This document shows, one piece after another, positions 35,037 to 43,565 of a stretch of 64,000 nucleotides of DNA. A model generated the notes under the pieces. It did no database searches. It worked only from the letters and a program-made list of their open reading frames with translations, and had not been told where the DNA came from. Position 1 is the stretch's first letter; every line of letters begins with the position of its first letter. The position numbers were made by a program, and so were the translations under genes. Origin of the DNA: Deltaproteobacteria bacterium (lineage in GTDB: Bacteria > Bdellovibrionota > FAC87 > UBA2466); contig JACPWY010000024.1 in assembly GCA_016196825.1 (NCBI GenBank), positions 1-64,000 of the forward strand, given 5' to 3'.

Positions 35037-35830
35037 GTTCCATTTTCTCCAGGTGATAGGTTAAAGAACTGAATCGCACAGCAATAAAGGCGCTCTTTGC
35101 GAGACTTCTCGCTGATCGTTTTGATCTCTTCGAGGCAACGATCGATCTTTTCTCGGACTAACGCCATGCCGTGCCTGTCCACCGCCAAGATCAGGGAGCG
35201 CAGATACCGCTCATCCAGACTTTGCCGATGCACGCTGTCGTGGGCCTTGGCGATGATTTGAGAATGAAAACGTCGAATAGAAGAGGAGCTGATGCCACTT
35301 TCGACTCGGTTCGAACGTGTTACCGCCACGAGCGTTGTTCCCATCTGGGTAAGGAGACCGGCATTGATGAGGCGCCCGATCGCAGGGCGGACGAAAGACC
35401 GTTTGAGACCTAGTGCATTTGCAATCCATTTATCTTCATTCTTGAAACCCGACAACTGAACAAGCTCTAGAAGCGCCAGGTGGTACCAATCTGAGATCGA
35501 ACTGAAACTGCGAAGGGAAATGCCATGTTCAGTACACAACAGGGATTGCAGGGTCTTCTTGGCTTGAATCCGGCCACGTGCGCTACGTGCGTGAGCACTC
35601 ATCGTGAGGGTAAAGAAGTATTCCGCCTCCGAGCCACTCAGACCCAAGACCTCGGCGATTCGCCGAGCGTTGGCCTCCGAGAGTCCTGCCCCCCGGTTGA
35701 GAATCGCGCTGAGCCTTCCGGGCGACAGGTTGAGATCTCTGGCAAAGCTTCGCAGCGAGTAACTCTCGTTTCGAAGCGTGCGCATCTCAAACTCTCGCTT
35801 GAGGAAATCTCGGAATGTGATTTCCAGCAT
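35033..35830 (-). CDS. TIGR02147-family (DUF4423) transcriptional regulator-like protein
   Basis: A 265-residue protein with the family layout. The opening is FRDFLKREFEMR, then a helix-turn-helix-like SLRSFARDLNLSPGRLSAIL with a following SEANARRIAEVLGLSGSEAEYFFTL. A long C-terminal DUF4423 part includes WYHLALLELVQLSGFKNEDKWIANALGL and a final FFNLSPGENGT close to the conserved ending. Such proteins are reported mainly from Fibrobacter and Bdellovibrionota and are thought to regulate adjacent secreted-protein genes. Here it is co-transcribed with such a gene. Confidence 0.87.
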   Translation of the reverse strand: MLEITFRDFLKREFEMRTLRNESYSLRSFARDLNLSPGRLSAILNRGAGLSEANARRIAEVLGLSGSEAEYFFTLTMSAHARSARGRIQAKKTLQSLLCTEHGISLRSFSSISDWYHLALLELVQLSGFKNEDKWIANALGLKRSFVRPAIGRLINAGLLTQMGTTLVAVTRSNRVESGISSSSIRRFHSQIIAKAHDSVHRQSLDERYLRSLILAVDRHGMALVREKIDRCLEEIKTISEKSRKERLYCCAIQFFNLSPGENGT

Positions 35831-35944
35831 CCAAGAATTCTTTCATAGGATTTTTTTCCGGACAATCGTTTGCGGAACATAATGTTTCTCGAGTTAAGAC
35901 TCTTCGCGTCATGCTGAGGCGCCTAATTCACACCGGCCTCGGGA

Positions 35945-35990
35945 GTGGCCCGAATGGGACAACCAAATCTCCGCAGCAGACAGGACCCGC
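35945..35990 (+). repeat. Partial degenerate copy of hairpin family 2
   Basis: These 46 bases match 13050-13095 at 40 positions, including AATGGGACA and GACAGGACCCGC. The left arm that would make the stem is degenerate here. It lies in the 246-base gap between the regulator gene and cdaA. A TATAAC box at 36031-36036, 41 bases past the repeat, may be the -10 of the cdaA promoter, with no clear -35. Confidence 0.6.
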
Positions 35991-36076
35991 ATAACCACAT
36001 GCGCAACAAGTATTTCCCTCCTTACTCCGATATAACTTCTGGAGTCCCCTAAGCCTAAAGCAAGGATGCGCATGGC

Positions 36077-36913
36077 ATGTTAGGTCAATTTCTTCAAAAT
36101 TTGCGCGAGATAGTGCGGTGGCACGATCTGGTGGATATCCTGATCGTGAGCTTCATTATCTATCGTGTGCTGCTTCTGATCCGGGGCACGCGCGCGGTGC
36201 AGATGCTGACGGGCTTTGGCATCGTGCTGATTCTGTATTACGCGTCAGAGCGGCTTGGATTTCACACACTGCACACGATCCTGATCGAGTTTTTCAATAA
36301 CTTCATTTTGATTATTATCATCGTGTTTCAGGAGGAGATCCGTAAGGCGTTGGCGCAGGTGGGGCGCAATCCGTTCTTTACGAGTACGAACACGATTGAG
36401 GAGGTGGCTATTGTAGAGGAGCTCTGTACTGCGGCCGTTGTGCTTGCGCGGGGTCGGATTGGTGCGCTGATTGTCATCGAGCGAGAGACGGGGCTGAAAA
36501 ATTACATCGAGGCGGGGACGGCACTGGATGCGAAGGTGACGAGCGATCTTATCGTCAGCATTTTTCACCCTGATTCGCCCATCCACGATGGCGCGATCAT
36601 CATTCGCAATGCACGGATCTCGTCGGCTGGGTGCCTTTTGCCGATCTCTCGAGACCCGGCCATCCAAAAGGAATTTGGCACACGCCACCGGGCCGCGTTG
36701 GGACTGACCCATGAGACCGATGCTGTGGTGATCGTCGTCTCCGAAGAGCGGGGTGAAATCAGTCTGGCTCACCACGGTACGATGGTGCGCGATCTGGACG
36801 GTGCGAAATTGCGGACACAGTTGCTGAATGTTTTGGGACTGAGAAAGTATGAGGCGCGTTACCAGGAGGAACTCCAACGCTCACGCGAGCGGGAGGAGAA
36901 CCATGCACCTTAG
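36077..36913 (+). CDS. cdaA: Diadenylate cyclase CdaA (c-di-AMP synthase)
   Basis: A 278-residue membrane protein with three N-terminal hydrophobic helices (to about residue 90) and a DAC domain. The catalytic motifs are DGA in SPIHDGAIII and RHRAALG in GTRHRAALGLTHETDA, both intact. It joins two ATP into c-di-AMP, which controls potassium and osmotic balance and cell-wall homeostasis. The order cdaA-cdaR-glmM is the same as in Firmicutes, where CdaR and GlmM regulate the cyclase. It overlaps cdaR by 11 bases. Confidence 0.95.
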   Translation: MLGQFLQNLREIVRWHDLVDILIVSFIIYRVLLLIRGTRAVQMLTGFGIVLILYYASERLGFHTLHTILIEFFNNFILIIIIVFQEEIRKALAQVGRNPFFTSTNTIEEVAIVEELCTAAVVLARGRIGALIVIERETGLKNYIEAGTALDAKVTSDLIVSIFHPDSPIHDGAIIIRNARISSAGCLLPISRDPAIQKEFGTRHRAALGLTHETDAVVIVVSEERGEISLAHHGTMVRDLDGAKLRTQLLNVLGLRKYEARYQEELQRSREREENHAP

Positions 36914-37619
36914 AGCCAATTCAATAATTGGTTTCTGGTGCGCGCGGATGCAGGAAGAACGCGGCAACATTCAGCTCAGCGAGAGCCTAGCGTTGAAAGC
37001 TGTCGGCCTACTATTAGCTCTGATTCTTTGGGTAACGATTCTGGGCTTTAAGCGAGAGGAGCTTAAGAAAGCCGTTAAACTCGAGCCTCTTTTGCCCCCC
37101 GGAATGATGATCACCAACAAAGTCCCATCGAGCATTCTCTTCACCTTCACAGGGCCACGCGTTTTGCTCAAAGACATCGAACGCAGGCTCCAGCCTATTC
37201 GTCCCGACCTTCGGCGTACACGAGACACGACCATCGGTTTCTCGATCAGCGAGGACCTTCTCGGCGAATTGCCCAGTGGAATTCGCGTGGTGGGGTTCTA
37301 CCCGCCCAACATCCTGATTCGGCTCGAAGAGCTGGTGGAAAAGAAGATCAAGGTTCACCCGACGATCACGGGCGTTTTGCCGGTGGGGTACCGCCTTGGA
37401 AAGGTAGTCTCGACCCCCGATTCGGTGAAGGTCCTGGGGCCCAAAAGTCTTATAGAATCGACCACTAGCTTGGGAACCGCCCCCATCGACATTAGCAGTC
37501 TGAAGGGTAGCAAGCAGATCGATGTTGAGGTAGATATAGACACAGAGCAGGGGGTTCAGCTGACTCAGGAACGTGTTGTCCAGGTTAAGGTGAATATCAA
37601 TCCATCCTCGCCGAGGTAG
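36903..37619 (+). CDS. cdaR: YbbR-domain protein CdaR
   Basis: The ATG at 36903 is preceded by GGGAGGAGAA; a longer frame back into cdaA is not used. The 238-residue product has one membrane helix ([19 protein letters not shown]) and an extracytoplasmic part with YbbR-type repeats. Marks of the repeats are [39 protein letters not shown], then [17 protein letters not shown]. In other bacteria CdaR adjusts CdaA activity. It lies between cdaA and glmM. Confidence 0.88.
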   Translation: MHLRANSIIGFWCARMQEERGNIQLSESLALKAVGLLLALILWVTILGFKREELKKAVKLEPLLPPGMMITNKVPSSILFTFTGPRVLLKDIERRLQPIRPDLRRTRDTTIGFSISEDLLGELPSGIRVVGFYPPNILIRLEELVEKKIKVHPTITGVLPVGYRLGKVVSTPDSVKVLGPKSLIESTTSLGTAPIDISSLKGSKQIDVEVDIDTEQGVQLTQERVVQVKVNINPSSPR

Positions 37620-37621
37620 AA

Positions 37622-38986
37622 ATGGGAAAACTGTTCGGAACCGACGGCATTCGGGGTATCGCAAACCAGCCCCCCATGACATCGGAATTGGCGATGGCCA
37701 TCGGTCGCGCTACGGCCTATCTGTTTTGCCAAAATGATGCGCGTGGATTTCCGAAAAATACGAAAGTTGTGATCGGTAAGGACACGCGTTTGTCGGGTTA
37801 CATGCTCGAGAATGCGCTCGCGGCCGGTTTCTGCTCGATGGGAGTGAAGGTTTTTCTGGTGGGCCCGCTCCCCACGCCAGGCATTGCTTTTATTACGCGC
37901 AGCATGCGCGCCGATGCGGGCGTGGTGATCTCGGCGAGCCACAATCCCTATCAATACAATGGCATTAAGATTTTCGATCGCCACGGTTTCAAACTCCCCG
38001 ATCAAAAAGAAGAGGAGATCGAGGCGATATTGAGCTCGGAGACTCTTGAGAAGTTTCGCCCGACGATGGAGTTTGTGGGGCGTGCGACCCGTATCGACGA
38101 CGCCATCGGCCGGTACATCGTCTATATCAAGGATACCTTTCCTCAGGAATTGACTCTCGATGGAATCCGGATCGTGCTCGATGCGGCGAACGGGGCGGCC
38201 TACAAGATTGCGCCGATTGTGTTTGAGGAACTGGGCGCTGAGGTCTTTACGATCCACAACACACCCAACGGCCGTAACATCAATGACCAGTGTGGGGCGG
38301 TCTATCCGCAGTCGATGTGCAAAGCTGTGCATGAGCACCGCGCCGAGATTGGAATTGCGCTCGATGGCGATGGCGATCGCGTGACGTTGAGTGATGAGAA
38401 TGGCGAAATAGTGGATGGCGATCAGATCATGGCGATCTGTGCGCTTAATATGCTCGCCAACGATGAATTAAAAGAGCGAACGCTGGTCGCGACCCCCATG
38501 AGCAACATGGGGCTTGAGGTCGCGATTCGAAAGGCCGGCGGCAAGGTGATCCGAGCGCCGGTGGGCGATCGGTATATAGTCGAAACGATGCGCAAGCATT
38601 CCTTGAACCTGGGTGGCGAGCAGTCCGGCCATATCGTTTTTCTAGACCACAACACAACTGGCGATGCGCTCATCGCGGCACTCAAAGTGCTTGCGATTAT
38701 GAAACGCACGGGGCGGCCATTGTCGGAACTCAAGCGGCAGATGGTGCAGTACCCACAGGTCCTTGAGAATGTCTTCGTTCGCAATAAGGAGGACTTTGCT
38801 CAGTACCCGAAGATCGTTCAGACCATTAAGCGAGTGGAGAACGCGCTCGGTGAGGGTGGACGGGTCGTCGTGCGGTACTCGGGCACTGAGCCATTGGCGC
38901 GGGTGATGGTCGAGGGTGAAGACTTCCAGCAGATCCAACGCTATGTTGAGGAGATCGCTCACTCCATCCGCGCCCAGCTGGGCTAG
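37622..38986 (+). CDS. glmM: Phosphoglucosamine mutase
   Basis: A 454-residue enzyme converting glucosamine-6-phosphate to glucosamine-1-phosphate on the way to UDP-GlcNAc. It begins [15 protein letters not shown] and has the phosphoserine loop [18 protein letters not shown], the metal loop ALDGDGDRV, the sugar-binding [10 protein letters not shown], and the phosphate-binding [15 protein letters not shown]. All four sites are complete. It follows cdaR after 2 bases. In other species GlmM binds CdaA and lowers c-di-AMP output, so the cluster can link wall-precursor supply to the second messenger. Confidence 0.97.
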   Translation: MGKLFGTDGIRGIANQPPMTSELAMAIGRATAYLFCQNDARGFPKNTKVVIGKDTRLSGYMLENALAAGFCSMGVKVFLVGPLPTPGIAFITRSMRADAGVVISASHNPYQYNGIKIFDRHGFKLPDQKEEEIEAILSSETLEKFRPTMEFVGRATRIDDAIGRYIVYIKDTFPQELTLDGIRIVLDAANGAAYKIAPIVFEELGAEVFTIHNTPNGRNINDQCGAVYPQSMCKAVHEHRAEIGIALDGDGDRVTLSDENGEIVDGDQIMAICALNMLANDELKERTLVATPMSNMGLEVAIRKAGGKVIRAPVGDRYIVETMRKHSLNLGGEQSGHIVFLDHNTTGDALIAALKVLAIMKRTGRPLSELKRQMVQYPQVLENVFVRNKEDFAQYPKIVQTIKRVENALGEGGRVVVRYSGTEPLARVMVEGEDFQQIQRYVEEIAHSIRAQLG

Positions 38987-38994
38987 CACTGACA

Positions 38995-40446
38995 ATGGAA
39001 CCCTTACTCACAGTAGATGAGATGCGCGCGCAGGATGCCGCCGCCATACAGAAAGGCATTCCCGAAGTTGTGCTGATGGAGCACGCGGCCCTGGGCCTTG
39101 TGTGTGCTTTGGAGGAGCGCTTTGCGGGGATTTTGCCGAGTTGCCGAGGGATCGTACTTGCTGGACCTGGTAACAACGGCGGCGACGCGCTAGCGGTGGC
39201 ACGGATCTTGTGGCTGAAAGGGGTTCGCAATTTTGAAGTTGTGCTGACGGGCGAGTCGGCATCGAACCTTGCGAAGAAACATCTGGCGGTGCTTCTCACG
39301 CTGAAGGTGCCGATAGCGAAGCAGCTGCCCGATTCTGTCGATTGGATCGTGGATGGCATCTACGGCACCGGTCTTTCGAAACCACCGGAGGGTGTGGCGA
39401 GGCGCTGCATTGAATGGGCGAACACAATGACACCGCGTCCGTGGGTGGTGTGTGCCGATATTCCAAGCGGTCTTGATGGCGACACGGGCCAGCCGGTGGG
39501 CCTGGCTATCGATGGGTCAATGACCGTGACCTTCGGATTTTTGAAACGCGGGCTTGTGACGGCTAGAGCAGCGAACTACGTGGGTCAGCTCAGACTCGAT
39601 CCCATCCAGATCCCGCGTGACGGCGGCGAGTTCTCGACATTTTTATTTGAGGCGGGCGACATTGCTCTGCCTCGTCGCCCCGAGGCAAGTCATAAGGGAA
39701 CCTTTGGCAGTGTGAAATTCTGGTGTGGAGAAAAGCCCGGCGCGGCTCTGCTGGCGGCAGGGGCCGCGATGAGAACCGGCGTGGGGCTTGTCGCCGTGGT
39801 AGGTGAAGAGAAGGCGCTTGCCCAGGTGGAAGATCGTATTAACCCTGAAATATTGGTCGAGCAGTGGAACGGCGCCGTGGGAGCTGCCGCGATGGGGGTG
39901 GGCCCGGGGATGGGTGTTCACGAATTCGATCGATTGGAGGAGCTTCTCGAGAAGACCGTGGCACTCGTGCTAGACGCCGATGCGACGACGATCATCGCCG
40001 GGGATCCGCAGCGTTTCATCCCGCTCATCAAGGAACGTCGCTCCATCACTGTCATGACACCACACCCGAAAGAGGCCGGGCGCCTTTTGGGTGAGATGGA
40101 TGTGGAGATGGATCGTTTCGCAGCTGTGAAGAAACTGAGCGACACGTTCGGGTGTCCTGTTCTTCTCAAAGGGAAGGGGACATTGGTCGCCTGCCCCGAG
40201 GAACCGACCGTTGTGGTGTGGGAAGGCAATCCGGCGCTCGCCCGAGGTGGCGCGGGGGATCTTCTCACCGGAATTGTCGCGGGCTTTCTCGCGCAGGGAA
40301 TGGGTGGCCGTGAGGCACTGATCCTGGGCGCACATCTTGAAGGGGCCGCGGCCCTAGAGGTGACTCGCAGGCGGGGAGCTAGCCGCACACCCAGCATCTC
40401 CGAAATCTCGGACGCCTTGGCTACGGTCATCGATGGCTACCGTTAG
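38995..40446 (+). CDS. nnr: Bifunctional NAD(P)HX epimerase/dehydratase
   Basis: A 483-residue fusion that repairs hydrated NADH and NADPH. The N-terminal YjeF epimerase part has EHAALGLVCALE, LAGPGNNGGDALAVARIL, and DGIYGTGLSKPPEG. The C-terminal ribokinase-like dehydratase has AAGAAMRTGVGLVAVV, VGPGMGVHEF, DADATTIIAG, TPHPKEAGRLLG, and ARGGAGDLLTGIVAGFLAQG with the catalytic Asp. Both halves look intact. It overlaps tsaE by 14 bases, a neighbourhood seen in many genomes. Confidence 0.95.
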   Translation: MEPLLTVDEMRAQDAAAIQKGIPEVVLMEHAALGLVCALEERFAGILPSCRGIVLAGPGNNGGDALAVARILWLKGVRNFEVVLTGESASNLAKKHLAVLLTLKVPIAKQLPDSVDWIVDGIYGTGLSKPPEGVARRCIEWANTMTPRPWVVCADIPSGLDGDTGQPVGLAIDGSMTVTFGFLKRGLVTARAANYVGQLRLDPIQIPRDGGEFSTFLFEAGDIALPRRPEASHKGTFGSVKFWCGEKPGAALLAAGAAMRTGVGLVAVVGEEKALAQVEDRINPEILVEQWNGAVGAAAMGVGPGMGVHEFDRLEELLEKTVALVLDADATTIIAGDPQRFIPLIKERRSITVMTPHPKEAGRLLGEMDVEMDRFAAVKKLSDTFGCPVLLKGKGTLVACPEEPTVVVWEGNPALARGGAGDLLTGIVAGFLAQGMGGREALILGAHLEGAAALEVTRRRGASRTPSISEISDALATVIDGYR

Positions 40447-40879
40447 CCTCCAATCTGTGCAGGATTTGAGAGCCTGGGTGGACCGCAAGCTCAAGGAGTG
40501 GCCTGCGGGCAGTGTGATTCTCCTATCGGGAGATCTGGGCGCCGGAAAGACGGAGCTCGTGCGGCAGGTTGTGCGCACGAAGCTTCAGGCACAGGGACTT
40601 CCCGAAGGGCGCGTGGTGAGTCCAACGTTTGTCATCCACCAGAGTTACCCCAAGGTTGGCGTCGAGCATTTCGACCTGTACCGATTTGAAGGGGCGGGCC
40701 GCGAGGCGCTGGTCGAAATAGGCTATTACGATGCCCTTTCCCGCGTGAGGGCAGAAGGCGGCCTGGCCTTCGTAGAATGGCCCGAGAAGGTCGCCGATCC
40801 CAAAGACCTCGACGCCGATCGTAGAATCTCGATCTCTCTCCAAACCGACAGCTCCCGAATAATCACTGACACCCCATAG
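40433..40879 (+). CDS. tsaE: tRNA threonylcarbamoyladenosine biosynthesis ATPase TsaE
   Basis: A 148-residue P-loop protein of normal size. It has Walker A LLSGDLGAGKTELVRQVV, the VVSPTFVIHQSY segment, HFDLYRFEG and the final FVEWPEKVADP. It supports TsaB-TsaD in making t6A37 in tRNAs that read ANN codons. It is last in the cdaA operon and is followed after 7 bases by a clear terminator. Confidence 0.95.
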   Translation: MATVSLQSVQDLRAWVDRKLKEWPAGSVILLSGDLGAGKTELVRQVVRTKLQAQGLPEGRVVSPTFVIHQSYPKVGVEHFDLYRFEGAGREALVEIGYYDALSRVRAEGGLAFVEWPEKVADPKDLDADRRISISLQTDSSRIITDTP

Positions 40880-40886
40880 AGCGATT

Positions 40887-40915
40887 CCTCAAAAGGAAGT
40901 CCGTACCTTTTGAGG
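40887..40915. terminator. Terminator hairpin between convergent genes
   Basis: CCTCAAAAGG (40887-40896) pairs perfectly with CCTTTTGAGG (40906-40915) around a 9-base loop, followed by GTTTA. It sits between tsaE (ends 40879) and the convergent gene ending at 40918, so it may act on both strands. Confidence 0.7.
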
Positions 40916-40917
40916 GT

Positions 40918-41562
40918 TTAGCGGGGTTGGCAGCTGATGCGGTACATTTTTTCGGTGCCGTAGGCGGTGAGGGTGAGGTTGTTCAGTGTGGCGGCGGTGG
41001 CTTCGGCGATGACTTCGACCCATTGTTGGTTGTTCACCAATTCATGCCCCACGATGATGAGGCGATAGCCCTTTTCTTCCTGAAGGATGCGGGCCTTGAG
41101 GACCGCTGTGCCTTCTTCGGTGGCGCCACCGGCGAGCGTGAACTTGCTGTCGTTGCTCAAGATCAATCGAAAGTCGCCGGCCGATTTCAGAGTGTTACTG
41201 GAAAGTTCCAGGCTTTGAACAAGCGATCGATCACTGCGGCTCATGACCTCGATGCCACACGCGGCAATCTCAAGAATGGCGAGCGAGGCGTTCAGTTCCT
41301 GGAGTCGCCCCGCGAAACCCTCTGTGGCCTGTTGGAGCGCGGTCTCTGAAAAGCGTTTGCCCGCTCTTAAATCAAGGATCAGTTTTAGAGTGGCTTCAAT
41401 TCTCTGAGGGGCGTCCAGCGCTTCGCCTGCGCTGATTCGGTCGAGGATCGTTCTCTGAAGGTGTTGTTTGAGGGAATCCGAATCATCGGTTGTATTGGCT
41501 GAATTTTCGGCAAAGCCTAGGAGAGAGAAAAACGCAGAAAGGACCAAGAGACTTCGGACCAT
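40918..41562 (-). CDS. Exported protein of unknown function
   Basis: Starting at ATG 41562, the 214-residue protein has a signal peptide (MVRSLLVLSAFFSLLGFAEN). The mature part is largely helical up to about residue 130, with one Cys pair (AACGIEV and the final ISCQPR), followed by a beta-rich C-terminal half. No family was recognised. A frame that begins 20 codons earlier is not supported. It is a single gene; the 200 bases upstream contain no recognised signal. Confidence 0.65.
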   Translation of the reverse strand: MVRSLLVLSAFFSLLGFAENSANTTDDSDSLKQHLQRTILDRISAGEALDAPQRIEATLKLILDLRAGKRFSETALQQATEGFAGRLQELNASLAILEIAACGIEVMSRSDRSLVQSLELSSNTLKSAGDFRLILSNDSKFTLAGGATEEGTAVLKARILQEEKGYRLIIVGHELVNNQQWVEVIAEATAATLNNLTLTAYGTEKMYRISCQPR

Positions 41563-41766
41563 GAAACACCCCCACACGTTCAAAGTGGCGGAAGTGTACA
41601 GAATTGCGTGAAGTGATCTCAAGCAAAAGCGTGTAAGTCCTTAGAAGGAAGAGCTAATCGGCAAGAATAGGGGACACTCTCATTCCAAATTGAGTTCCTC
41701 CGTGATCGCCGTAAGAAGGGATCGTGCTAACAACAGTATACTTCGCTTCATATAGGAGAAAGTATC

Positions 41767-41982
41767 ATGAGTGATGTCTTGATGTTGAAACGGGTAAAGA
41801 TGAAACGGCACCGAGCGTTAGATATACTATTACACCATGAGAAAGCTCCCCAAACCTTCAAGATCGCCGTGGAAGACGCTGTCTCGGAAGGTGAAGTACG
41901 ACAATCGATGGATTCGGGTGACCGAGGCCCAGGTGATCAATCCGGGTCGTCAGAAAGGGATCTACGGCACCGTTCATTTTAA
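41767..41982 (+). CDS. Possible small ORF overlapping the Nudix gene
   Basis: A 71-codon frame starts at ATG 41767 with an excellent ribosome site (AGGAG, spacing 8), and a TATACT box lies 24 bases upstream of it (41737-41742). It then runs 146 bases into the Nudix gene in a different frame. The first 25 residues (MSDVLMLKRVKMKRHRALDIL) are basic. It may be a short leader peptide that hands ribosomes over to the Nudix gene, or the site may belong to a Nudix frame that has shifted. It is unlikely to be a long functional protein. Confidence 0.3.
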   Translation: MSDVLMLKRVKMKRHRALDILLHHEKAPQTFKIAVEDAVSEGEVRQSMDSGDRGPGDQSGSSERDLRHRSF

Positions 41983-42418
41983 GAACCGAGCGATTGGGAT
42001 CATTCCCATCGAGCCAAACGGTGACACCTATCTTGTGGGGCAATATCGGTATGCGTTGAGCGAGTACTCTTGGGAGATTCCAGAAGGAGGAGGCGCTATC
42101 GGCGTGCCCCCCCTCAAAACGGCAAAACGAGAGCTTCTTGAGGAGACTGGGCTTAAAGCTCGTCGATATCAAGAGATCTTGCGGATGCATCTTTCCAATT
42201 CTGTCTGTGACGAGCTGGCGATTATCTATCTGGCCTTTGGTCTTACGCAGTGGGAACCGGAGCCGGAAGAGGACGAGCTTCTCGACATTCGCCGGGTGCC
42301 GCTAAAGGCAGCGTATGAGATGGCGATTCGCGGTGAGATTACGGACTCAATGTCTGTGGCGGGGCTTCTGCGGGCCTATGAGATAGTGCGGGGAAAAGGG
42401 CGGAGAGCGCTTCGATGA
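41837..42418 (+). CDS. Nudix hydrolase
   Basis: A 193-residue hydrolase with the ADP-sugar-pyrophosphatase layout: WKTLSRKVKYDNRWIRVTE at the N-terminus and LVGQYRYALSEYSWEIPEGG before the Nudix box. The box reads GGGAIGVPPLKTAKRELLEE, with the REL.EE part intact, but Val stands where the first Glu of the consensus GX5E should be. It presumably cleaves ADP-ribose or a similar nucleotide sugar. Start ATG 41837 has no ribosome site of its own; a small ORF with a strong one begins 70 bases earlier. It overlaps the convergent glycosyltransferase by 80 bases. Confidence 0.85.
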   Translation: MRKLPKPSRSPWKTLSRKVKYDNRWIRVTEAQVINPGRQKGIYGTVHFKNRAIGIIPIEPNGDTYLVGQYRYALSEYSWEIPEGGGAIGVPPLKTAKRELLEETGLKARRYQEILRMHLSNSVCDELAIIYLAFGLTQWEPEPEEDELLDIRRVPLKAAYEMAIRGEITDSMSVAGLLRAYEIVRGKGRRALR

Positions 42419-43556
42419 GGGGTTTGAGTTGGGTTTCATAGTTGAAACGCTCGCGGTGAAGGCGGTAGCCCTCGGCTCCCATGGCCTTTGCCCCTTTCGG
42501 ATTCTCAAGAATCTTTTGAATGGCTGCGCTTAGGGCCCCGGGTTCACCGGAGTCTACGAAAAGGCCCACGCGATTCTCAGTCAAAAAGGCCCTGAAATCG
42601 GGACTGATCCCACCCACCATTGGTTTTCCGGCTGCCATTGATTCGAAGAGTTTATTGGAGGGGGTGGCGTTGCAGCGCATTCTTAGGTTGGCGGGCTTGT
42701 AAACACAAAGGGTTAGGTCGGAAGCTTCAAGGAGTTTCCATTTAGCCTCCCCGCGAATCGGACCGAGGAGGTGAACGCGATCCTCGACGCCAAATCTCTT
42801 GGCGGCCTCCTCGATGAGTCGACGATAGGGGCGATCGCTCCAGCCCGCGATCGCAAAGTGAAGCCCTGGGATCTGACTTGCGGCGATCACGCCTTCCACG
42901 ATCGCATTGTCGTCGCCAATGCCACCGACGTAACTCATCACGCGCGATTCGGCGGGAACTAAGAAGGGGAGTGTGCCGCCCCGGAGTTCCCTCAAGCGAG
43001 GACAATTGGGGATCACAAAAATCGATTGATGGAGTTGATAGCGAGTGACGTAAATATTTCGTCGTTCATTCCCAGGAAAGATCAAATATTTCGCCTGGCG
43101 AAGACAGAATCTCTCTAGACTCAAGAAGAGGCGATTGACCGGGGAGAGGTCCGCAGGATCGTAGATTTCGTGCACATGAACGAGATAGGGGATCTTGAGA
43201 ATGGTCCCAACGCAAAAGGCGACGATCTGTTCCAGGATCCCGTGCGCCACAAGAAGTTTGGGCCGTCCGTTTCGACGGATTTTCCGGACAAGCGCACCGG
43301 CGCTGTAGAGGCACAAAAGGATTGGCCTCAAAGGGCCAAACCAGGCCAAGAGGGGTAGGTGGAGAGTGAAGGTGGGGCAGGGCTCTTGCGCTGTTAGTTC
43401 ATGACTTCCCAGCTGGGCAACTCTGCAATCGACACCCCGATCCAGAAGGATCTCGGCCATATTCTGCGCCGGCGGCAGGTGTGCGAGTCGGTTCAGCCGA
43501 ATGATGAGCAGAGTGTCTTTAAGGGAGTGTCCTGCCACAGCGATCCAGTATAGCAT
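42339..43556 (-). CDS. Glycosyltransferase, GT4-like (GT-B fold)
   Basis: A 405-residue glycosyltransferase. The N-terminal half has LLIIRLNRLAHLPPAQNMAEIL and LVAHGILEQIVAF, YLVHVHEIYDPADLSPV; the C-terminal half has VMSYVGGIGDDNAIVEGVIA, HFAIAGWSDRPYRRLIEEA, VHLLGPIRGEAKWKLLEAS and the donor site SNKLFESMAAGKPMVGG. The frame is open far upstream (to 44075) but that part is the antisense of the next gene, so ATG 43556 is used; GTG 43538 is also possible. It is divergent from the methyltransferase-like gene with only 9 bases between. It likely acts on surface polysaccharide. Confidence 0.82.
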   Translation of the reverse strand: MLYWIAVAGHSLKDTLLIIRLNRLAHLPPAQNMAEILLDRGVDCRVAQLGSHELTAQEPCPTFTLHLPLLAWFGPLRPILLCLYSAGALVRKIRRNGRPKLLVAHGILEQIVAFCVGTILKIPYLVHVHEIYDPADLSPVNRLFLSLERFCLRQAKYLIFPGNERRNIYVTRYQLHQSIFVIPNCPRLRELRGGTLPFLVPAESRVMSYVGGIGDDNAIVEGVIAASQIPGLHFAIAGWSDRPYRRLIEEAAKRFGVEDRVHLLGPIRGEAKWKLLEASDLTLCVYKPANLRMRCNATPSNKLFESMAAGKPMVGGISPDFRAFLTENRVGLFVDSGEPGALSAAIQKILENPKGAKAMGAEGYRLHRERFNYETQLKPLIEALSALFPALSHRPAEAPPQTLSP

Positions 43557-43565
43557 TACGACTGC

